Made by a program: the position numbers and the translations under genes
Notes under the pieces: model-generated
What the model was told of the DNA's origin: nothing
Databases searched by the model: none
What the model saw: the letters and a program-made list of their open reading frames with translations, nothing else
Virus record (IMG/VR): IMGVR_UViG_3300040806_001924
Location: 1 to 27,222 of that record
Strand: one strand, 5' to 3'
From: a virus
Length of the DNA: 27,222 nt
In this document: in pieces, positions 21,617-27,222 of the stretch
How the letters are laid out: each line of letters starts with the position of its first letter
Numbering within the stretch: the first letter of the stretch is position 1

Positions 21617-22813
21617 ATGAATAATAGTTTTTTAAGAGGAAGTATACAAGGACAGGGTAATGTGATGGGTTTAAATAGACCAATTCCACAAAATAACCCC
21701 AAAGAAAATAAAAAAGATGATATAACAAAAATCGTTACACATTGTGCGGATAAAAGTGGGTGCGCTCACTATAGGATGATCTGGCCTAACTATGTTTTGA
21801 ATTCAGCCAAAGAATATATCATAGCAGATTTTAAAAGACCCGTATTGGATGTAGGTTGGTATGAGGGTGTTGATGTTATTCGTATGCAAAGACAAGTTTC
21901 ATCTACCCAAAGACAATTATTCGGTAAGTTGAGGCAAATTGCAGATAAATATGATATTAGATTGATTTATGAACTAGATGATATTCCTTTATATGAGGAT
22001 ATTCCTTTATATAATAAGAATCGAAATAGCTATGCTAGGGATGATTTCAGACAAAATATCATAGAAATGATGAATATGAGTGATGAGGTCACTGTTTCAA
22101 CTAATTTTATGAAGAAATATTTCTTAGATAAGATTAGTAACACCAAAATTACACATGTTCCGAATTATATGCCTAGATTTTGGACTGATAGGTACTATGA
22201 TGAGGAACAATTGAAGGTAAACTTCAGTAAAAATAAGAAAAAACCACGTATTTTATATGCGGGTAGTGCTTCACATTATGCTCAAAGTTCAAATGTTGAA
22301 GATGATTTCTCAAAATTGGTTCCATATGTGTTAAAAACGATGAAAGATTATCAATGGGTATTCTTTGGTGGGCTTCCAAGAGAACTTATACCTTATTATA
22401 AGCAAGGGAAGATCGAATTTCATAATTATTCACCAGTTGTTAATTATAATGAGACATTTAAGAACATTAAAGCAAATATTTCGATTGCTCCACTACTTAA
22501 AAACAATTTTAATCGTGCAAAAAGCCATATTAAGTTGACAGAAGCAGCGGCTTTCGGTATGCCTTGTATTTGTCAGAGTGAAATCGAACCATATGAAGAG
22601 GCTATTTATACATTTGATACCCCATCTGAACTTGATGATCAAATTAAAAAGTTGACAAAAGATTCTGGTGAGTATATGAAAGCATGTAGAAAATCTAGAA
22701 TGATAGCCAATAATCATTGGCTTGAAGATAACATTGACGTGTGGGATGAACTCTATAGATTACCATATCAAGACGAAAAACGAGTAAACTTAAATAAAAT
22801 AAATGACAGATAA
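21617..22813 (+). CDS. Glycosyltransferase, GT-B type
   Basis: 398 aa. After a ~45-residue low-complexity N-terminus rich in Asn, Pro, Gly and Lys comes IVTHCADKSGCAHYRMIWP; this S-G-x-x-x-Y-R-x-x-x-P pattern is seen in phage GT-B enzymes. RLIYELDDIPLYEDIPLY at ~115 and EVTVSTNFMKKYFLD at ~155 follow. The C-terminal half has RILYAGSASHYAQ at ~212 and the donor-site region ISIAPLLKNNFNRAKSHIKL, then TEAAAFGMPCIC at ~290-325, which carries the GT4-like K-x-x-E-A-x-x-x-G-x-P motif. The substrate is unknown. It is transcribed with DNA polymerase, away from the main glycan cassette. Confidence 0.82.
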   Translation: MNNSFLRGSIQGQGNVMGLNRPIPQNNPKENKKDDITKIVTHCADKSGCAHYRMIWPNYVLNSAKEYIIADFKRPVLDVGWYEGVDVIRMQRQVSSTQRQLFGKLRQIADKYDIRLIYELDDIPLYEDIPLYNKNRNSYARDDFRQNIIEMMNMSDEVTVSTNFMKKYFLDKISNTKITHVPNYMPRFWTDRYYDEEQLKVNFSKNKKKPRILYAGSASHYAQSSNVEDDFSKLVPYVLKTMKDYQWVFFGGLPRELIPYYKQGKIEFHNYSPVVNYNETFKNIKANISIAPLLKNNFNRAKSHIKLTEAAAFGMPCICQSEIEPYEEAIYTFDTPSELDDQIKKLTKDSGEYMKACRKSRMIANNHWLEDNIDVWDELYRLPYQDEKRVNLNKINDR

Positions 22814-22865
22814 AGAAAAAATTAAATGTTATGAAGATTTAACAATGAGGATATCAGATGTATAG
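22803..22865 (+). CDS. Possible 20-codon leader peptide overlapping polymerase start
   Basis: A short frame reading MTDKEKIKCYEDLTMRISDV starts inside the end of the glycosyltransferase gene and stops eight bases inside the polymerase gene (ATGTATAG). It fills the 44-base gap exactly. It could couple translation of the two genes; it could also be chance. Confidence 0.25.
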   Translation: MTDKEKIKCYEDLTMRISDV

Positions 22866-24582
22866 AGGAATAACATACGACTATAATAAATCAAACATCA
22901 AATTGTTCACATGGAACAAGGATGGTGATAGAATTACTAGAGACTTTCATTATAAACCATATTTTTATACAGAAACTGCTAATAAAACTGGCTTGAAGTC
23001 AATTTTTGATGGTAATCTCAAGAAACATGAGTTTGATAATGAGTTTGATCGCAGAAAGTCGATTAAAACATCTGGTAATGACCGAATTTATGGTAATCTA
23101 CCCGTAGAGCAACAGTTTTTGATTGATGCCTTTGGTGGGGTGTGTAAAAAAGATGGATTTTCACAATTTCCGATATCATTTTTCTATATTGATATTGAGG
23201 TTTATTCACCAGATGAATTTCCCGATCAATGGGATGCAAAACACCCAATTAATGTTGTAACAATCTATAATTCGTTGAAGAATCACTTTAGAGTGTTCTG
23301 TTTAGATAGACCCTTTGATCCAAATGGTTTAAGCCAAGATAATAAAGAGAGATATAAAAAAATAACTGATGTATCGTCGGTTAAGATGACAACTCATTCT
23401 AGTGAGAAAGAGTTATTGAATTCTTTTATTAATTATTGGATAAGAGACTACCCAGATATTATTACAGGTTGGAATTTACCCTTCGATATACCTTATTTGA
23501 TTAATCGTATCGAAAAAAAGATGTCAAAGAAGGATACCCTAAGACTTTCACCGATTAGAAAGGTTAGAGAAATTGAAAGGCAACAGAAAATGGGTGCTCA
23601 ATATTCTCAAGCCGTTAGGGATTATCTTATAGATGGGGTAACAACACTTGATTATCATGATGTTTACATGAAATTCAATATGAAACCAATCCCTAATAGA
23701 AAATTGGATACGATTTTGGGTATTGAGTTGGGTATTGGTAAAGTTCAATATGAATCGTCTAATTTGGCAAAATTGTCAGAAGATGATTGGGATTTATTTG
23801 TATTTTATAATATAGAAGACGTAAACGGACTTAAATTATTAGAAGAGAAGCTTAAGTTCCTTCAAACGTGTCGAACAATTTCATATATGGGGTTAGTTCC
23901 AATGAAAAAATCATTAGATACGTTACCTATTATCAATGGATACTCTGCGGTTAATGCTCTAGAAGAGGGGAAGATTATTCCAACCTTTGAAAAGAACGAT
24001 AATTGGAGAAAATTTGATGGTGCGTATGTTAAAGAGCCAGTCCCTGGGATTTATAATGATGTTGTATCATTCGATTTAAATTCTCTATATCCAATGACTA
24101 TTATTACCCTCAATATGTCGCCAGAAACTAAGTTTGGTCGAGTGAGGTTTGTTGGTAAAGACGCTATTGTAGAGGATAATGTTGGTAAAGAGACAAGAAT
24201 GACTAAAGAAAACTTCGATAAGATGTTAGAAAAAACAAATCTAGCTATCAGTAAATCAAATGTTCTTTTTACACAAAATAAAAAGGGGATTTTCCCGAAA
24301 TTAGTTGAAGAGGTGTATTCTAAACGTCTTGAGGCTAAGGCGAAACTTAAAAAACTCAGACAAGAAGATGAAAAGAAGAATAAAGATGAGATTGAAAGAT
24401 TAACTGCATATCAAAATGCTTTGAAAGTGGTCATCAATAGCTTATATGGATACTGCGGAAATCGATATGCTCAAATGTCAGATATCGATATAGCAGAATC
24501 AGTAACCCTTACCTGTCAAGAGGTTATCAAAGAGTCATCAAATATTTTGGATAATATTGTTAATGATATTTTGAAAAAATAA
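22858..24582 (+). CDS. 43A: DNA polymerase, family B, N-terminal part (split gp43)
   Basis: 574 aa holding the N-terminal domain, the 3'-5' exonuclease and the first part of the palm and fingers. Exo I is FFYIDIEVYSP near 102, Exo II ITGWNLPFDIPYL near 200, Exo III YNIEDVNGL near 319. Polymerase motif A is SFDLNSLYPMTI near 405; motif B is NALKVVINSLYGYCGN near 525. Translation ends at TAA after NIVNDILKK, before motif C, which is found in the gene at 26105. Together the two parts give 877 residues, close to T4 gp43 (898), so no segment appears lost. A GAGG lies eight bases before the ATG. The two parts must associate to make an active enzyme. Confidence 0.93.
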   Translation: MYRGITYDYNKSNIKLFTWNKDGDRITRDFHYKPYFYTETANKTGLKSIFDGNLKKHEFDNEFDRRKSIKTSGNDRIYGNLPVEQQFLIDAFGGVCKKDGFSQFPISFFYIDIEVYSPDEFPDQWDAKHPINVVTIYNSLKNHFRVFCLDRPFDPNGLSQDNKERYKKITDVSSVKMTTHSSEKELLNSFINYWIRDYPDIITGWNLPFDIPYLINRIEKKMSKKDTLRLSPIRKVREIERQQKMGAQYSQAVRDYLIDGVTTLDYHDVYMKFNMKPIPNRKLDTILGIELGIGKVQYESSNLAKLSEDDWDLFVFYNIEDVNGLKLLEEKLKFLQTCRTISYMGLVPMKKSLDTLPIINGYSAVNALEEGKIIPTFEKNDNWRKFDGAYVKEPVPGIYNDVVSFDLNSLYPMTIITLNMSPETKFGRVRFVGKDAIVEDNVGKETRMTKENFDKMLEKTNLAISKSNVLFTQNKKGIFPKLVEEVYSKRLEAKAKLKKLRQEDEKKNKDEIERLTAYQNALKVVINSLYGYCGNRYAQMSDIDIAESVTLTCQEVIKESSNILDNIVNDILKK

Positions 24583-24590
24583 GCTGAATT

Positions 24591-24636
24591 TTATAAATAA
24601 TTAAAAGTATCTGGATAACTAGGGAACTATTTATAA
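24591..24636 (+). promoter_or_regulatory. Hairpin sequestering the endonuclease start codon
   Basis: Perfect 9-bp arms TTATAAATA (24591-24599) and TATTTATAA (24628-24636) around a 28-base loop. The right arm runs into the A of the endonuclease ATG, and AGGGA in the loop is the only SD-like element. The left arm contains the late promoter at 24592-24599. A read-through early mRNA would contain the whole hairpin; a late transcript would begin inside the loop and lack the left arm. Confidence 0.6.
24592..24599 (+). promoter_or_regulatory. Putative late promoter for homing endonuclease
   Basis: Exact TATAAATA, 36 bases before the endonuclease ATG, in the 53-base gap after the polymerase N-terminal gene. 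The expected start point is near 24606, giving a leader of about 30 bases that contains AGGGA. Confidence 0.55.
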
Positions 24637-26102
24637 TGAATCGGGAAGAAACTATAGAAAAAATAAAAAATAAATACGGTGATCGTTTTTTATATGATGA
24701 TGTTGAAGATAAAAAATATAATTATACTACAAAAATAAAATTGGTATGTAAAGAACATGGTATATTTGAAAAACCATTAAGGAGTTTAATATATAGAAAT
24801 CAAAATTGTAAAAAGTGTTTAGGTTGGGTATTTGATACCGAAAGTTTTATAAAAAAGGCAAGAGAAGTTCACGGTGATAAATATGACTATTCTTTATCAG
24901 AATATGTTAATACAAAACATCCTATAAAAATAATTTGCCCAGTTCATGGTGTTTATGAACATATACCGAATAAACATGTGTCGGGTAGAATATGTCCCCA
25001 ATGTGCAATGCGTAAAAAGGGGAAAAAACGAGAATTACATGAAGATGATGTTAAAATCCAATTTAAAGAAGTTCATGGTGACAAATATGATTACTCTCTA
25101 GTTGATTATAAAGGGACACATGAAAAGGTTAAAATAATTTGCCCCGAACATGGTATATTTGAACAAATTCCTCTAAATCATAAACGTGGACAAAATTGCC
25201 CAATATGTGCAAAAGGTGAATCACAATATGAAATTTTTGTCGAAAGTTTTTTTACAAAAAATAACATTAAATATAAACGGAATATCAGAAAAACAATATA
25301 TCCATTGGAATTAGATTTTTATTTACCCGAATATAATGTGGCAATAGAGGTTGATGGTATATATTGGCATGGAGAAAAAAAAGGTAAGGATAAAAATTAT
25401 CACCTTAATAAAACAAATTTATGTAAGGATAAAAATATAAAACTTCTTCATATAACAGATTATGAATTAAAATTTAAAAAACGAATCGTTGAATCCAAAC
25501 TTAAATCAATTTTAAATATTTCAAAAAGAAAAATTCATGGTAGAAAATGTGAAGTTAGAGAAATTGATACTAAATTAAAATCTAAATTCTTAAACAAATA
25601 TCATTTACAAGGTAATGATAAAGCTAGTGTGAAACTTGGTTTATTTTATAAAGATAAATTAGTTAGTGTAATGACATTTTGTAAACGTAGAATAGCTATG
25701 GGTAAGAAATCATCAGAAGAGGGTGAATATGAATTATCAAGATATTGTGGTAATTTCAATTTCTATGTTATTGGTGGTGCATCAAAGTTACTTAAATATT
25801 TTGAACGAAATTATACCCCATCTAAAATTGTTACTTATGCAGATAAAAGGTGGTCAATGGGTGATTTATATTTCAAGTTAGGGTTTACACATACACATGA
25901 TTCTAAACCCAATTATTGGTATTTTGATTCTCATTACATCCACAATGAAAAAATATATCATCGTTTTAATTTTAGAAAATCCGAATTATCTAAAAAACTA
26001 GATAAATTCGATCCTAATAAAACTGAATGGCAAAACATGAAAGATAATATGTTTGACAGATTTTGGGACTGTGGTAATATGGTTTTTGAAAAAACATATT
26101 AA
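24636..26102 (+). CDS. Homing endonuclease interrupting DNA polymerase, DUF723/EDxHD type
   Basis: 488 aa. One short and two full zinc modules: KIKLVCKEHGIFEK...CKKC at ~33-61, then HGDKYDYSLSEY...GRICPQCA at ~78-124 and HGDKYDYSLVDY...GQNCPICA at ~144-191. The Vsr-like catalytic domain has LELDFYLPEYNVAIEVDGIY at ~226-245, followed by WHGE and LLHITDYELKF. A C-terminal domain (~300-488) contains KYHLQGNDKASVKLGLFYKD, YELSRYCGNFNFYVIGGASK and DKRWSMGDLYFKLGF. It shares ancestry with the gene at 5835-7349, but its C-terminal domain is better conserved. Homing enzymes cut alleles lacking the insertion and spread by repair. It stops two bases before the polymerase C-terminal ATG, so coupling is possible. 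Confidence 0.9.
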   Translation: MNREETIEKIKNKYGDRFLYDDVEDKKYNYTTKIKLVCKEHGIFEKPLRSLIYRNQNCKKCLGWVFDTESFIKKAREVHGDKYDYSLSEYVNTKHPIKIICPVHGVYEHIPNKHVSGRICPQCAMRKKGKKRELHEDDVKIQFKEVHGDKYDYSLVDYKGTHEKVKIICPEHGIFEQIPLNHKRGQNCPICAKGESQYEIFVESFFTKNNIKYKRNIRKTIYPLELDFYLPEYNVAIEVDGIYWHGEKKGKDKNYHLNKTNLCKDKNIKLLHITDYELKFKKRIVESKLKSILNISKRKIHGRKCEVREIDTKLKSKFLNKYHLQGNDKASVKLGLFYKDKLVSVMTFCKRRIAMGKKSSEEGEYELSRYCGNFNFYVIGGASKLLKYFERNYTPSKIVTYADKRWSMGDLYFKLGFTHTHDSKPNYWYFDSHYIHNEKIYHRFNFRKSELSKKLDKFDPNKTEWQNMKDNMFDRFWDCGNMVFEKTY

Positions 26103-26104
26103 AC

Positions 26105-27016
26105 ATGAATACAAATACACAATTAGAAGGTAATCAAGACCATACCGTTTATAATGACACGGATTCGGTTTACATTACAATAGAAGACATAATCAAGAAA
26201 TATAACATTGATTTCTTCAATGAAGATAGATCAAAAGTCAATCCAAAGGTTATTAAACTCTGTGGGAAGATTGAAGATAAACTTAATCAGTCAATTAAAG
26301 CTTGGGGGGAGAAAGAATTAAATTCAAAAGACTGTAGATTTGAATTTAAAATGGAAGCTATTGCAGATAAAGCATTTTTCATTGCTAAAAAGAATTATGT
26401 TGTTCATGTGATGAATGATGAGGGTATAGATGTTACAAATGAAGATAAGCGTTGGAAATACAAAGGAATTAAACTTGTATCGGCTTCAATGGCAGAAGAA
26501 ACCAAACCACTTGTTGAACAGGTTTTAAGAAATGTTGTTATGAACAACAAAAAATCAGAGTCTGATAAGATTTATATGAAGGCTTATGAAGACTTTGAGA
26601 ATCTAGATTATAATTCAATCGCAATCATCAAATCTCTTAATAAATTAGATGAATATGTATCAAAATGCGATGGGTGGAATGTAGCACCACGTATGCAAGC
26701 GCATTATCGTGGGGCTTATTATTATAATATGCTTTTAGATGATATTGGTATTTCAAATAAGTATGAAAAAATCAGACAGGGTGATAAAGTTAAGTTTGTT
26801 TATCTAAAAAGTAACAATAAATATGAGATAAATGTCATTTCATATGTCGATACCTACCCAACAGAGTTTGAAACCTTATTTGAGATTGATAAAGAGCTTA
26901 TGTTTGAGAAATGCGTTAAGGATGTTGTTAATCAGTTTTATAAAGCATTGGATTGGAGTTTATATTCACCGAACTATCAACCAGTTGTTGATATTGAAGA
27001 AATGTTTTTTGAATAA
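26105..27016 (+). CDS. 43B: DNA polymerase, family B, C-terminal part (split gp43)
   Basis: 303 aa beginning MNTNTQLEGNQDHTVYNDTD. Motif C, YNDTDSVYI, lies at residues ~16-24 and supplies the second catalytic Asp pair; Asn replaces the usual Gly before DTDS. A KKNYVVHV segment near 98 and KYKGIKLVSASMAEETKP near 119 correspond to the late palm and start of the thumb (T4 KKRYALNV, LKIMGMETQQSSTPK). The last ~150 residues form the thumb. It continues exactly where the N-terminal part (ending 24582) stops, without visible gap or duplication. The first ~12 residues may be new sequence created by the split. Needs the partner protein to act. Confidence 0.92.
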   Translation: MNTNTQLEGNQDHTVYNDTDSVYITIEDIIKKYNIDFFNEDRSKVNPKVIKLCGKIEDKLNQSIKAWGEKELNSKDCRFEFKMEAIADKAFFIAKKNYVVHVMNDEGIDVTNEDKRWKYKGIKLVSASMAEETKPLVEQVLRNVVMNNKKSESDKIYMKAYEDFENLDYNSIAIIKSLNKLDEYVSKCDGWNVAPRMQAHYRGAYYYNMLLDDIGISNKYEKIRQGDKVKFVYLKSNNKYEINVISYVDTYPTEFETLFEIDKELMFEKCVKDVVNQFYKALDWSLYSPNYQPVVDIEEMFFE

Positions 27017-27018
27017 TT

Positions 27019-27198
27019 ATGAAAAAAGATAAAATACCCCTTGAAGAATTATTCAAAGATATTGAACATTCTATACCAGAAGGTGAACCAGTCGAAGAAT
27101 GTATCAAATGCAATGCGATTGGTGAACTTTTAGAATATGGTGATTGGGTAACATGTCCTAAATGTTTAGGGCAATGTTATTTTCCACTAGATAGTTAA
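27019..27198 (+). CDS. Small zinc-ribbon protein (59 aa)
   Basis: Hand-translated ORF starting MKKDKIPLEELFKDIEHSIP, two bases after the polymerase stop (TAATTATG). It carries two Cys pairs, CIKCNAIGELLEYGDW then CPKCLGQCYF, spaced as a zinc ribbon. The acidic N-terminal helix may contact a partner. Function unknown; the place after polymerase suggests a small accessory or regulator. Confidence 0.7.
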   Translation: MKKDKIPLEELFKDIEHSIPEGEPVEECIKCNAIGELLEYGDWVTCPKCLGQCYFPLDS

Positions 27199-27216
27199 AA
27201 TAATTTCAAAAATGTG

Positions 27217-27222
27217 TTGACA
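27217..27222 (+). promoter_or_regulatory. Perfect -35 box (TTGACA) at window edge
   Basis: Consensus TTGACA in the last six bases, 18 bases after the last stop codon. The -10 would lie outside the window, so this is only a candidate for a new transcription unit. Confidence 0.4.

Noticed and set aside
24628-24635. Minus-strand TATAAATA just before the endonuclease ATG
   Set aside because: It is the right arm of the inverted repeat and would direct antisense RNA into the polymerase gene; treated as structure, not promoter.
24583-26104. Group I intron or intein in the polymerase gene
   Set aside because: The first part ends in a real stop, only 53 non-coding bases precede the endonuclease and two follow it, leaving little room for an intron core. 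There is no Cys/Ser start, His-Asn end or Hint-type block for an intein. The two parts already add up to a full polymerase. cDNA across the junction would settle it.
26832-27113. Short frames overlapping the polymerase C-terminal end on both strands
   Set aside because: They lie in other frames of 43B and the zinc-ribbon gene, which have clear motifs and good spacing.

Overview
The window is a piece of the genome of a virulent, divergent T4-like myovirus with AT-rich DNA (roughly one third G+C by eye). The evidence is a set of T4-type genes: portal (gp20, cut by the left edge), tail-completion protein gp15, Rad50/Mre11-like recombination nuclease (gp46/gp47), late sigma factor gp55, helicase UvsW, a probable UvsY, and a family-B DNA polymerase (gp43). 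There is no integrase, repressor, tRNA, rRNA or CRISPR array. The host cannot be named. Promoters look sigma70-like with an extended -10 (TGn), and at least one gene (gp55) has a good Shine-Dalgarno, so a sigma70/SD-using bacterium is likely.

Layout. 1-4200 (minus strand): late structural genes (portal, gp15, an acidic late protein), each with a TATAAATA late-promoter motif upstream. Set among them is a small sigma70-driven block (70-aa protein, 51-aa protein, P-loop kinase) bracketed by two hairpin terminators. 4280-8150 (minus): an HTH-plus-metallophosphoesterase protein, a homing endonuclease with DUF723-type zinc repeats, and three small proteins. 8152-18762 (minus): a long, tightly overlapping operon running UvsY, small protein, UvsW, gp55, gp47, ThyX, small protein, a five-gene glycan cassette (GT-B, double GT-A, LicD-like, methyltransferase, GT-A), then gp46. 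The cassette and ThyX lie between the two subunits of the gp46/gp47 nuclease. 18780-20293 (plus): three overlapping genes, one a PD-(D/E)XK nuclease candidate. 20280-21194 (minus): an unrecognised basic protein with its own sigma70 promoter. 21195-21616: the only long non-coding stretch, a divergent control region with compact GC-rich hairpins. 21617-27198 (plus): another glycosyltransferase, then DNA polymerase split into two genes by a second homing endonuclease, then a small zinc-ribbon protein.

How the genes fit together. UvsY, UvsW and gp46/47 form the recombination-dependent replication machinery that works with the polymerase. ThyX supplies dTMP. gp55 would direct host RNA polymerase to the TATAAATA promoters of the structural genes. 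The glycosyltransferases probably decorate virion, DNA or host envelope, but the substrate cannot be read from sequence.

Most interesting points: (1) the polymerase split exactly between motif B and motif C by a homing endonuclease; (2) a hairpin at that endonuclease's start whose 5' arm is a late promoter and whose 3' arm abuts the ATG, suggesting late-only translation as in T4 I-TevI; (3) several promoters placed so that transcription would start at or next to the ATG (leaderless mRNAs); (4) the glycan cassette inserted between gp46 and gp47.
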